In this document: in pieces, positions 20,686-28,738 of the stretch
Layout of the letters: every line of letters starts with the position of its first letter
How positions within the stretch are numbered: position 1 is the stretch's first letter
Assembly (NCBI GenBank): GCA_947169885.1
Contig: CAMVRM010000001.1
Span: forward strand, 1-64,000
DNA from: an uncultured Ruminococcus sp.
Lineage (GTDB): Bacteria > Bacillota > Clostridia > Oscillospirales > Ruminococcaceae
Reading direction: 5' to 3'
Length of the DNA: 64,000 bases
The notes under the pieces: model-generated
The model's input: only the letters and a program-made list of their open reading frames with translations
Told to the model about the DNA's origin: nothing
Databases searched by the model: none
Program-made: the position numbers and the translations under genes

Positions 20686-20848
20686 CTATAGCAATCCAAG
20701 AAAATACCAACACAAATCTTTCGGATAAAATTCCACATTGCTGCGTCAAACTCCCTTGCAGGGCGACAGCCCAACTGCGGTCGTTTTCCTTGCACTGTGA
20801 AATTTTCTCTCGAAATCTTTATGCTGCTATTTTCTTGTATTGCTATAG
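20686..20848. repeat. 163-bp imperfect palindromic element E1
   Basis: The ends CTATAGCAAT(C)CAAGAAAATA and TATTTTCTTGTATTGCTATAG are inverted repeats (20 of 21 match), and complementarity continues inward. The core CCTTGCAGGGCGACAGCCCA...CTGCGGT (20754-20781) is the reverse complement of the core of element E2 at 39220-39247. The loop GACA (20765-20768) lies at the exact centre. The element carries no gene and occupies most of the 400-bp gap between spoIVA and the topoisomerase B gene. Confidence 0.85.
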
Positions 20849-20980
20849 CAAAAAAACTTATTTCTTATTTATGTTTAAGTGAAAGTTTGTTTAAAATTTT
20901 TTTATTTACAATCCTGAATGTTTTGTGGTATAATAAAATTTGATTGTGAATTATTATTACAAAAATACGGAGTGAAATAC

Positions 20981-22981
20981 ATGGGAAAGAAAAAACAAGA
21001 TTACGGCAATGAATCTATCGAACTGCTCGAGGGCGCTGACAGAGTTCGTAAACGCCCTGCGGTCATATTCGGGTCTGACGGTCCTGACGGATGCCGTCAT
21101 TCGGTGTTCGAGATACTTTCAAACTCAATAGACGAGGCAAGGAGCGGCAACGGAAACAAGATCATCCTTACTAAGTTTATCGATAACAGCTACGAAGTCG
21201 AGGACTTCGGGCGAGGCTGTCCCGTTGATTTCAACCAGGCTCAGCAGAGGTACAACTGGGAACTGGTCTACTGCGAACTTTACGCAGGCGGTAAATATCA
21301 CAACAACGATTCTTCAAGCTATGAGTTCTCGCTGGGGCTGAACGGTCTGGGTGCGTGCGCTACTCAGTATGCTAGCGAATATATGGACGTTACCGTTTAC
21401 CGTGACGGCTATGAATACAAGCTCCACTTTGAAAAGGGCGAGAATGTCGGCGGTCTTAAAAAGAAAGAGTACAAGGGCAAGCGCACGGGAACTATCCAGC
21501 GCTGGAAGCCCGATCTTGAAGTGTTCACCGAGATAAAGATCGACACGGAATATTTTGTGGATATGCTCAAAAAGCAGGCGGTAGTCAACCCGAACGTTGA
21601 ATTCGTACTGCGTGTCGAAAAGGCTGACGGCAAGTTCGAGGAACAGAGTTTTCTCTATGAAAACGGCATTTCAGACTATGTTACCGAACTTGTGGGCGAC
21701 AAGGGTCTTACAAGCGTTCAGTATTTCACGGGCGAGCGCATAGGACGTGACCGCTCGGACATGGACGATTACAGAGTTAAGCTGGGCGTGGCGTTTGCAT
21801 TCTCGAACTATGTTCAGCAGGTGGAGTATTTCCACAATTCCAGTTTTCTTGAACACGGCGGTTCTCCCGATGATGCGGTAAAGCTTGCGTTCACTTACAT
21901 GATAAACAAGTGGATAAAGGACAACAACAAGTACACCAAAAATGAAAAGCCCATAAGCTTTCAGGACATCGCTGACTGTCTTGTGCTTGTGTCGTCAAGC
22001 TTTTCCACGATAACCAGCTATGCGAACCAGACGAAAAAAGCTATCTCGAACAAGTTCATCAAGGACTGCATGAACGAATTTCTGCGTGAACAGCTGGAAG
22101 TTTACTTTATCGAGAAGCCTGACGAAGCGCAGAAGCTGTGCGAGCAGGTCCTCATAAACAAGAGAAGCCGTGAAAAGGCAGAAGCCAACAGACTTAACAT
22201 CAAGAACACGTTGACACAGAAGCTTGACCTTGCAAATCAGGTCGCTAAGTTCAACGACTGCCGAAGCAAGGACGTTTCTATCCGTGAGCTTTATATCGTG
22301 GAGGGTGATTCGGCGCTGGGTTCTGTAAAAATGGCTCGTGACTCGGAGTTTCAGGCAGTTATACCGATAAGAGGTAAGATACTCAACTGTCTGAAAGCGG
22401 ATTACGCACGCATTTTCAAGAGCGAGATCATCACCGACCTTATCAAAGTGCTGGGGTGCGGAGTTGAGGTGCAGACAAAATCCAACAAGGACATCTCAAA
22501 CTTCAATCTGTCGGCTCTGCGCTGGAACAAAATAATAATCTGTACCGATGCGGACTATGACGGATTCCAGATAAGAACGCTTGTTCTGACGATGATTTAT
22601 AGGCTTTGTCCCACGCTTATCGACAAGGGTTATGTTTATATCGCCGAGTCGCCGCTGTTCGAGATAACCGTTAAGGAAAAAGGCGGCAAAGAAAAGACAT
22701 ACTTTGCCTATGACGAGGCGGAAAAGGCTGACATCTTAAAGAAGATAGGCAACAAGAAATACACCTTGCAGCGTTCAAAAGGACTTGGTGAGAACGAACC
22801 CGAAATGATGAGTCTTACAACTATGAACCCGTCCACAAGACGCTTGATAAAAGTCAATCCGACAGATGCGGACCAGACTGCTCAGATATTCGATATGCTT
22901 CTGGGCGATGACTTGCAGGCACGAAAAGACCACATCAGCGAGTTCGGTCACGACTATCTCGACATGGCAGACATCTCTTAA
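20981..22981 (+). CDS. Divergent type II DNA topoisomerase, subunit B (ParE/GyrB-like)
   Basis: ATPase/TOPRIM subunit of a type IIA topoisomerase, 666 residues from the ATG at 20981. The GHKL ATP site has Glu44 and Asn48 in FEILSNSIDEA, Asp75 in EDFGRG and the LGLNGLGA lid. The transducer, then the TOPRIM motifs EGDSALGSVKMARDSEFQA and DADYDGFQIRTLVLT, and the C-terminal RSKGLGENEPEMM follow. The usual RKRPGMYIG is replaced by RKRPAVIFGSDG, and EGDSAGGSAKQGRDR and DADVDGAHIRT are altered. So this is a distinct lineage, not housekeeping GyrB, and probably acts as topoisomerase IV. Its partner A subunit is at 23650-25890. The catalytic residues are intact. Confidence 0.9.
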   Translation: MGKKKQDYGNESIELLEGADRVRKRPAVIFGSDGPDGCRHSVFEILSNSIDEARSGNGNKIILTKFIDNSYEVEDFGRGCPVDFNQAQQRYNWELVYCELYAGGKYHNNDSSSYEFSLGLNGLGACATQYASEYMDVTVYRDGYEYKLHFEKGENVGGLKKKEYKGKRTGTIQRWKPDLEVFTEIKIDTEYFVDMLKKQAVVNPNVEFVLRVEKADGKFEEQSFLYENGISDYVTELVGDKGLTSVQYFTGERIGRDRSDMDDYRVKLGVAFAFSNYVQQVEYFHNSSFLEHGGSPDDAVKLAFTYMINKWIKDNNKYTKNEKPISFQDIADCLVLVSSSFSTITSYANQTKKAISNKFIKDCMNEFLREQLEVYFIEKPDEAQKLCEQVLINKRSREKAEANRLNIKNTLTQKLDLANQVAKFNDCRSKDVSIRELYIVEGDSALGSVKMARDSEFQAVIPIRGKILNCLKADYARIFKSEIITDLIKVLGCGVEVQTKSNKDISNFNLSALRWNKIIICTDADYDGFQIRTLVLTMIYRLCPTLIDKGYVYIAESPLFEITVKEKGGKEKTYFAYDEAEKADILKKIGNKKYTLQRSKGLGENEPEMMSLTTMNPSTRRLIKVNPTDADQTAQIFDMLLGDDLQARKDHISEFGHDYLDMADIS

Positions 22982-23055
22982 AAGATAAGAGATAATAGAT
23001 AAAAGATAAGAGATATGGTGTCCGCTGTTATCTGTTATCTATCAACTATTATCTG
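22979..23055. repeat. R2 array with inverted halves
   Basis: AAGATAAGAGATAATAGATAAAAG-like units read forward (22981-23017). They are followed after TGGTGTCCGC by their complement (TGTTATCTGTTATCTATCAACTATTATC). The two halves can pair, so the array could form a long AU-rich hairpin after the topoisomerase B gene. Confidence 0.7.
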
Positions 23056-23078
23056 ATATTGCGGTTTTGGTGTGAAAT

Positions 23079-23294
23079 ATGGAAAATATAATTATGGTGG
23101 TCTTGCTCGTGGGGTCGGCGGCGGCTATCGCTTATTCGTTCGTGCTGACTGTCAGGCTGTTCAAAAGCTTCGGCACTCAGGAGACTAACGATGAACGTAT
23201 CGCACGGCTCAGGGGCTTTAAGAAAAAAGTGATACTCTCTTATGCGGCGGCTGTCCTTATGATGACGGCGGCGGCACTTGTCAAACTTCTGTGA
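23079..23294 (+). CDS. Small two-helix membrane protein
   Basis: The 71-residue product has two hydrophobic helices (about residues 3-28 and 49-70) separated by a charged linker containing QETNDERIARLRGFKKK. The family is not recognised. It sits between the two subunit genes of the topoisomerase, in the same direction, after an R2 repeat array and before R2 and R1 repeats. The upstream GGTTTTGGTGTGAAAT is only a modest ribosome site. The composition and charge pattern look like a real membrane protein rather than random translation. No link to topoisomerase function can be claimed beyond position. Confidence 0.6.
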   Translation: MENIIMVVLLVGSAAAIAYSFVLTVRLFKSFGTQETNDERIARLRGFKKKVILSYAAAVLMMTAAALVKLL

Positions 23295-23309
23295 TAAATT
23301 ACAGAAACT

Positions 23310-23405
23310 TGACAGATAACAGATCGATAATAGATAAAAGATAAGAGATAAGAGATTAGAAATAAGAAATAAGAAATTAGAGATAAGAAATTAAAGATAA
23401 GAAAT
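23310..23405. repeat. R2 short-unit array
   Basis: About 95 bp of tandem degenerate units of the form GATAAGA, GAAATAA and GAAATTA. It is followed at 23519 by repeat R1. Confidence 0.75.
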
Positions 23406-23518
23406 ATTGTTTTTGTGCGGAAATTTTAGTTTGTTCGTTTACGGGACAATAGGCGCACGGACGGGCAATGCCCGCCCCTACAAACTTAACGGCTGTAAAA
23501 TTATGGTCTAAACAAAAT

Positions 23519-23640
23519 GAAGACCCCGAGCATCGCTATTGTTCGTCTTATACAAAATGAGTATGCGAGGGCATCGAGCCGTCCGCCCGAGGACCGAGGG
23601 CATTGAGCCGTCCGCCCGAGGACCGTCCGCACGAGGACAG
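23519..23640. repeat. R1 repeat with two shortened extra ends
   Basis: A full R1 unit (CCCCGAGCATCGC...TTCGTCTTATACAAAATG...GAGCCGTCCGCCCGAGGACC) is followed by a shortened second end (GAGGGCATTGAGCCGTCCG...) and a third fragment (GTCCGCACGAGGAC). The last base of the array forms part of the AGGAGG ribosome site (23639-23644) of the topoisomerase A gene. Upstream, ACGGGCAATGCCCGCCCC (about 23462-23479) is a separate short palindrome. Confidence 0.8.
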
Positions 23641-23649
23641 GAGGTAAAA

Positions 23650-25890
23650 ATGGCTAAGAAAACAACGAAGAAAGAACCTAAGATAGACCTGTCTAAGCTG
23701 CCTGATGCTTATATCGCAGGCGCAGGGACGGTCGTTGAAGAAGCTATAACTGATACACTCGAAAAAAACTATATGCCTTACGCTATGAGCGTTATCGTGT
23801 CGAGAGCATTCCCCGAGATAGACGGGTTCAAGCCCTCACACAGAAAAATACTTTACACAATGTATAAAATGGGTCTGCTCACAGGCGCAAGAACAAAGTC
23901 TGCGAATATCGTGGGTCAGACTATGAAACTTAACCCTCACGGCGATCAGGCTATCTACGAAACAATGGTGCGCCTTGCCCGTGGAAATGAGACACTTCTG
24001 CACCCCTACGTTGACAGCAAGGGCAACTTCGGTAAGGCTTATTCCCGTGATATGTCCTATGCCGCTTCACGTTACACCGAGGCAAAGCTTGCACCTATCT
24101 GCGCTGAACTTTTTAACGATATTGACAAGGATACTGTTGACTTTGTGCCGAACTACGATAACGAGATGCTCGAGCCGACACTTCTCCCTGCGGCTTTCCC
24201 CTCGATACTCGTTAATGCGAATGTTGGTATCGGCGTTTCTATGGCTTCGGCGGTCTGCTCCTTCAACCTTTCCGAAATATGCGAAACAACTATCGCACTT
24301 ATGAAGAACCCCGAACACAACGCACTTGAAACGCTCAAAGGTCCTGATTTTGCAGGCGGCGGTCTTATGCTTTATGATGAAGATGTTCTGAATGAAGTTT
24401 ACCGCACGGGACGTGGTTCTATAAGGCTCAGGGCTAAGTATGAGTATGACAAAAAAAGCAATTCGCTCATAGTTACCGAGATACCTGCTACCACCACCGT
24501 TGAAGCGATAATCGAAAAGATGATAGCACAGGTCAAGGCAGGCAAGCTTCGTGAAGTCAGCTACGTTCGTGACGATACCGATTTAAACGGTCTTACGATA
24601 ACCATTGACCTGAAAAAAGGCACTGACCCGGAAAAGGTAATGCAGAAGCTTTACAAGCTGACACCGCTGGAGGACAGCTATTCCTGCAACTTCAATATTC
24701 TTGTACACGGTTATCCGAAAGTTATGGGCGTGTATGAGATACTTGATGAATGGATAAAGTTCCGTGTTGACTGCGTAAGACGGCGCACGAATTTTGACCT
24801 TAACAAAAAGCGTGAAAGACTGCATCTGCTGGAAGGTCTTGAAAAAATTCTTCTCGACATCGACAAGGCTGTTAAGATAGTCCGTGAGACTGAGGAAGAA
24901 GCAGATGTTGTTCCGAATCTCATGATAGGTTTCGGCATTGACGAGATACAGGCGGAATACGTTGCGGAAATTAAACTGCGCCATTTGAACCGTGAGTACA
25001 TCTTAAAGCGCACCAAGGACATCGAGGAATTAAAGAACGATATTGCGGCACTGGAAGAGATCGCAGGAAGCGACAAGAAGATAAAGGGCGTTATCTCGAA
25101 AGAACTGCGTGACATTGTGAAGAAATATGGTCAGGAGCGCAGGACGCAGTTCTACTACGCTTCGGACGTTGTGGAGATAGACGAGCAGGAGGAGATACCC
25201 GATTTCAACTGCACATTGTTCATGACTGAGAGCGGCTATTTCAAGAAGATACTGCCGAACAGTCTGCGCATGGCGAGCGACCACAAGCTGAAAGACGGCG
25301 ACATCATCACGCAGACCATTGAGACGAACAACCGTTCGGAACTGTTGTTCTTCACGACGGGGGGCAACTGCTACAAGACGAGAGTTTCGGCGTTCACCGA
25401 GACAAAAGCAAGTGCCATGGGCGACTATATCCCTGCGAAGCTGAGTTTTGACGAGGGCGAGAGCGTTTGTGCCATGGTGAACACGAGCGACTATTCGGGA
25501 TTTATGATATTCGTTTATGCAGGAGGAAAAGTTGCGAAAGTTCCGCTTTCCGCATACGAAACAAAGACCAACCGCAAGAAGCTGACAGGTGCATTCAGTC
25601 TGAAAGACAAGCTGACGGCTGCGGTATTCGTACCCGACAATGCGCTGATGCTGCTGCGTTCCTCTAACAACCGTGCGCTCATTTTTGACACGGCTCTGCT
25701 GCTGCCCAAGACCACCAAGACCACCATTGGAGTTTCGGTCATGTCGCTCAAAGGCAAAGCAGAAGTTGTGAAAGCCGAGATAATAACGGCAGAATATGCG
25801 GAAGCCTTAAAGAAATACCTCTGCAAGAGCATTCCCTCAACAGGCTCACCTGCAAAAGACCTGCCCGACCCCGAGCAAGTCAGCCTCTGA
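23650..25890 (+). CDS. Divergent type II DNA topoisomerase, subunit A (ParC/GyrA-like)
   Basis: DNA cleavage subunit partnered with the B subunit at 20981-22981. The true start is the ATG at 23650, eight bases after AGGAGG, giving 746 residues; the frame extends upstream only through repeat DNA. The winged-helix/tower region has the catalytic Tyr142 in AASRYTEAKL and the helix HGDQAIYETMVRLARG (98-112). In GyrA/ParC this helix normally reads GDS/GDT, so the serine critical for quinolone binding is Gln100 here and the acidic partner is Glu104. A coiled-coil and a shortened C-terminal beta-pinwheel follow (from about residue 500). It probably serves as topoisomerase IV (decatenation). Confidence 0.9.
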   Translation: MAKKTTKKEPKIDLSKLPDAYIAGAGTVVEEAITDTLEKNYMPYAMSVIVSRAFPEIDGFKPSHRKILYTMYKMGLLTGARTKSANIVGQTMKLNPHGDQAIYETMVRLARGNETLLHPYVDSKGNFGKAYSRDMSYAASRYTEAKLAPICAELFNDIDKDTVDFVPNYDNEMLEPTLLPAAFPSILVNANVGIGVSMASAVCSFNLSEICETTIALMKNPEHNALETLKGPDFAGGGLMLYDEDVLNEVYRTGRGSIRLRAKYEYDKKSNSLIVTEIPATTTVEAIIEKMIAQVKAGKLREVSYVRDDTDLNGLTITIDLKKGTDPEKVMQKLYKLTPLEDSYSCNFNILVHGYPKVMGVYEILDEWIKFRVDCVRRRTNFDLNKKRERLHLLEGLEKILLDIDKAVKIVRETEEEADVVPNLMIGFGIDEIQAEYVAEIKLRHLNREYILKRTKDIEELKNDIAALEEIAGSDKKIKGVISKELRDIVKKYGQERRTQFYYASDVVEIDEQEEIPDFNCTLFMTESGYFKKILPNSLRMASDHKLKDGDIITQTIETNNRSELLFFTTGGNCYKTRVSAFTETKASAMGDYIPAKLSFDEGESVCAMVNTSDYSGFMIFVYAGGKVAKVPLSAYETKTNRKKLTGAFSLKDKLTAAVFVPDNALMLLRSSNNRALIFDTALLLPKTTKTTIGVSVMSLKGKAEVVKAEIITAEYAEALKKYLCKSIPSTGSPAKDLPDPEQVSL

Positions 25891-25925
25891 ATCAGATAAT
25901 AGATGAAAGATAAGAAATAAGAAAG
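25890..25925. repeat. R2 short-unit array
   Basis: CAGATAATAGATGAAAGATAAG and AAATAAGAAAG units directly after the topoisomerase A stop codon. Confidence 0.65.
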
Positions 25926-26052
25926 AACTGACGTTAAACCTACAATGTCAAAATCACATAAAAATAGTCCCGTAAAAAGGGGCGTTCAGTTTGTCATGTT
26001 AGCAAACGAAAGCACATTTTAGCCAATTACTGGGAATTGTTTCGTTTTTTTA

Positions 26053-26081
26053 TTGACAATTAGTACAAAATGTGTTATAAT
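26053..26081 (+). promoter_or_regulatory. Sigma-A promoter of the leuC operon
   Basis: TTGACA (26053-26058), a 17-bp spacer and TATAAT (26076-26081). A leader of about 85 nt follows, without a leucine-rich leader peptide or T-box that I can recognise. Confidence 0.88.
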
Positions 26082-26173
26082 AACAGTAAAGAAATGATGC
26101 TCGGAGTGTGTGAGATAACATAAGAGCAGTCATTTTTACGCCAAAAAAATTCTCTTGAAAGGATCGGATAAAA

Positions 26174-27436
26174 ATGGGAATGACAATGACACAAAAGATA
26201 CTTGCGGCTCACGCAGGTCTTGATGAGGTCAAGGCAGGACAGCTTATCATGGCTGACCTTGACTTCGTGCTTGGTAATGATATAACTTCGCCTGTTGCAA
26301 TAAACGAATTCAACAAGGCAGGCTTTACCGAGGTGTTCGATAAGGAAAAGGTCACAATGGTAATGGATCACTTTGCTCCTAACAAGGATATAAAGGCTGC
26401 TACCCAGTGCAAACAGTGCCGTGATTTCTGCGGCGAACAGAGCATCACTCACTTCTATGATGTTGGAAGAATGGGTATCGAACACGCTCTGCTCCCCGAA
26501 CAGGGTCTTGTGGGTCCCGGAGACTGCATCATCGGCGCTGACAGCCACACCTGCACCTACGGCGCTCTCGGTGCTTTCTCAACGGGTGTCGGCTCGACTG
26601 ATATGTGCGCAGGCATGGCTAAGGGCAAAGCTTGGTTCAAAGTGCCTTCCGCTATCAAGTTCAACATCGTCGGCAAACTGCCTAAGTATAGTGCAGCTAA
26701 GGACGTTATACTTCACATTATCGGCATGATCGGCGTTGACGGTGCGCTCTATCGCTCTATGGAGTTCATGGGCGAGGGTCTGAAAAATCTTACTATGGAA
26801 GACAGGCTCTGCATGGCTAACATGGCTATCGAAGCAGGCGCAAAGAACGGTATCTTCGCAGTTGACGAGGTAACGCTCGCTTACGTTAAGGACAGATTCA
26901 AGAGGGAAGTTCGCATCTTCGAGGCTGATGCTGATGCAGAATATGATGAGGAATACACGATCGACCTTTCGCAGATAAAGCCGACTGTTGCTTTCCCGCA
27001 TCTGCCCGAAAATGCTAAGACTTTTGATGAGATCGGCGATGTTAAGATAGATCAGTCGGTCATCGGTTCCTGCACAAACGGACGCATCGAGGATCTGAGA
27101 GCCGCTGCTGAGGTGTTAAAGGGCAAGAAGATCGCTGACAGCGTGCGCTGCATCGTTATCCCTGCAACTCAGGCTATTTATATGCAGGCAATGGAAGAGG
27201 GTCTGCTGAAAATCTTCATCGAAGCAGGCTGCGCAGTTTCTACGCCTACCTGCGGACCTTGCCTCGGAGGATATATGGGTATTCTTGCTAAGGGCGAACG
27301 CTCGGTAGCGACGACTAACCGCAACTTTGTAGGAAGAATGGGACACCCTGAGAGCGAAGTTTATCTTGCTTCGCCTTACGTTGCGGCAGCTTCGGCTATC
27401 ACAGGCAAGCTCAGCCAGCCCAGCGAGGTAATGTAA
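26174..27436 (+). CDS. leuC: 3-isopropylmalate dehydratase large subunit
   Basis: With LeuD it isomerises 2-isopropylmalate to 3-isopropylmalate in leucine synthesis. The 420 residues are typical of the shorter anaerobe-type LeuC. The 4Fe-4S ligands are the Cys in VIGSCTNGR and the CxxC in [10 protein letters not shown]. The substrate/cluster loops include [21 protein letters not shown] (in two pieces) and [16 protein letters not shown]. The start chosen is [10 protein letters not shown] with AAAGGATCGG upstream; two in-frame ATGs follow within 12 bp. It is the first gene after a perfect promoter. leuD follows after two small genes rather than directly, an unusual order. leuA and leuB are not in the window. 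Confidence 0.96.
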   Translation: MGMTMTQKILAAHAGLDEVKAGQLIMADLDFVLGNDITSPVAINEFNKAGFTEVFDKEKVTMVMDHFAPNKDIKAATQCKQCRDFCGEQSITHFYDVGRMGIEHALLPEQGLVGPGDCIIGADSHTCTYGALGAFSTGVGSTDMCAGMAKGKAWFKVPSAIKFNIVGKLPKYSAAKDVILHIIGMIGVDGALYRSMEFMGEGLKNLTMEDRLCMANMAIEAGAKNGIFAVDEVTLAYVKDRFKREVRIFEADADAEYDEEYTIDLSQIKPTVAFPHLPENAKTFDEIGDVKIDQSVIGSCTNGRIEDLRAAAEVLKGKKIADSVRCIVIPATQAIYMQAMEEGLLKIFIEAGCAVSTPTCGPCLGGYMGILAKGERSVATTNRNFVGRMGHPESEVYLASPYVAAASAITGKLSQPSEVM

Positions 27437-27440
27437 TAAA

Positions 27441-27740
27441 ATGGTTAGACACATCATAATCTGGGACTTAAAGGACGATTTGACGAACGAGCAGAAAAAG
27501 GCTGCGGCTGAAAAGATAAAGCACGATCTTGAAGCGCTCAAAGGTGTTATCGAGGGGCTTATCGACATTAAGGTACAGTCAGAACTTCTGGATACTTCTA
27601 ACGGTGATGTTTTGCTCGACAGCTGCTTTGAAAATGAGGCGGCTCTGAGTTATTATGCGGATCATCCCGAACACGTCAAAGTAAAAGGATTTGTGGGAAG
27701 TGTTACAAAAAGCCGCAAATGCGTTGATTTTGAAATTTAA
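27441..27740 (+). CDS. Dabb (stress-responsive A/B barrel) domain protein
   Basis: The 99-residue product is a single dimeric alpha/beta-barrel (Dabb) domain. It begins with the hallmark MVRHIIIWDLKDD and contains the helix QKKAAAEKIKHDLEAL and the ending CFENEAALSYYADHPEHVKV, where the conserved HP(E/D)H motif sits. Bacterial Dabb proteins are ferredoxin-like small proteins of mostly unknown function, some acting as monooxygenase-like or stress proteins. It starts 4 bp after the leuC stop, so it is in the leu operon and co-translated. A role in leucine synthesis is not known for this family. Confidence 0.85.
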   Translation: MVRHIIIWDLKDDLTNEQKKAAAEKIKHDLEALKGVIEGLIDIKVQSELLDTSNGDVLLDSCFENEAALSYYADHPEHVKVKGFVGSVTKSRKCVDFEI

Positions 27741-27853
27741 ATAAGAATTTAACAACGATATTTATTCAAGCCTTTTCTGCAAGAAACAAAGACGTTTTTT
27801 TCGGAGCGGCTATATTTACCTCTGCCCCGAAAAAACAGAAAACGGGGTGGACT

Positions 27854-28243
27854 ATGAATAATTATCTTTATGACATTTTCGGAGATCATATTCTTAGCCT
27901 GCTTATGAAACAATACGGCACTAAGCTGAACGATAAGCAGCGTGAGGACAAGGCATATGAGATAATCTCGCAGCTGAAAGCGGAGAATTCTTTCACGGTC
28001 GAGAGTACTCAGAGCCTTATCTCGAAAAAAGGCTTTAATGAGGTCATGAACGAGAACATCGGCGGTAAGCCTGTTTATGCGCTGACTAAGACGGGACTTT
28101 TCAAGAAGGTCAAGTGCTGCTTTTTTATCTCGAGAACTAAGGAAATGATCGACAAGGAACATCTTGAAAAAATTTATGACGAGCTGAGACGGCAGGCAAA
28201 CGGGGAGAACGTTTTCGGCTCATCTGATTACAAAAACGGCTGA
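27854..28243 (+). CDS. Hypothetical protein inside the leu operon
   Basis: No family recognised. The 129-residue, mixed-charge, probably cytosolic protein has a helical N-terminus (YLYDIFGDHILSLLMKQYG), then a basic segment FKKVKCCFFISRTKEM with two adjacent cysteines, and a helical, Lys/Glu-rich C-terminus. No signal peptide or membrane helix is present. The gene lies between the Dabb gene and leuD, with a hairpin just upstream (TTTTTTCGG near 27797 facing CCCCGAAAAAA near 27828) and a GGGGTGG ribosome site. leuD starts 15 bp downstream, so it is transcribed with it. The position between leuC and leuD is odd and may mark an insertion. Confidence 0.7.
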   Translation: MNNYLYDIFGDHILSLLMKQYGTKLNDKQREDKAYEIISQLKAENSFTVESTQSLISKKGFNEVMNENIGGKPVYALTKTGLFKKVKCCFFISRTKEMIDKEHLEKIYDELRRQANGENVFGSSDYKNG

Positions 28244-28258
28244 AAGGATATGAGTTTG

Positions 28259-28738
28259 ATGAAAGCTAAGGGCACAGTTCATAAGTACGGGGATAATGTT
28301 GATACCGATGTTATCATTCCTGCAAGATATTTAAACACCGCCGACCACAAGGAACTTGCGAGCCACTGCATGGAGGACATCGACATCGACTTCGTGAAGA
28401 AAGTAAAAGAGGGCGACATCATGGTGGCACATGAGAACTTCGGCTGCGGTTCTTCGAGAGAGCACGCACCTATCGCTATCAAGGCGAGCGGCATTTCCTG
28501 CGTTATCGCTGCGACTTTCGCAAGAATTTTCTACCGCAACGCTATAAACATCGGTCTGCCGATAATTGAGTGCAGAGAAGCAAGCGAGAAGATCGAAGCA
28601 GGCGATGAGGTGGAGATCGACTTTGAGAGCGGCGTTATCACAAACGTTACCAAGGGTGAGAGCTATCAGGGTCAGGCGTTCCCCGAGTTCCTTATCAACA
28701 TTATCAACAAGGGCGGTCTGCTGAATTCGCTGAAATGA
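28259..28738 (+). CDS. leuD: 3-isopropylmalate dehydratase small subunit
   Basis: The 159-residue swivel-domain partner of LeuC. It has the standard N-terminus [20 protein letters not shown] and the substrate-recognition motif [12 protein letters not shown]. An in-frame ATG at 28250 lies only 2 bp after AAAGG, whereas the ATG at 28259 has normal spacing and gives the usual family start, so 28259 is preferred. The stop overlaps the next gene by 4 bp (ATGA). The length and motif intactness suggest an active enzyme. Confidence 0.95.
   Translation: MKAKGTVHKYGDNVDTDVIIPARYLNTADHKELASHCMEDIDIDFVKKVKEGDIMVAHENFGCGSSREHAPIAIKASGISCVIAATFARIFYRNAINIGLPIIECREASEKIEAGDEVEIDFESGVITNVTKGESYQGQAFPEFLINIINKGGLLNSLK

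Noticed and set aside
23310-23640. Possible CRISPR array
   Set aside because: Repeats are degenerate, without regular unique spacers or cas genes; R2 units are contiguous and R1 copies are tandem.
23539-23649. N-terminal extension of topoisomerase A upstream of 23650
   Set aside because: The extension is repeat R1; the ATG at 23650 has AGGAGG at the right distance and begins a normal lysine-rich start.
26094-26123. Nine-codon leader peptide before leuC (MMLGVCEIT)
   Set aside because: It holds only one leucine codon and no attenuator hairpin pair was seen.
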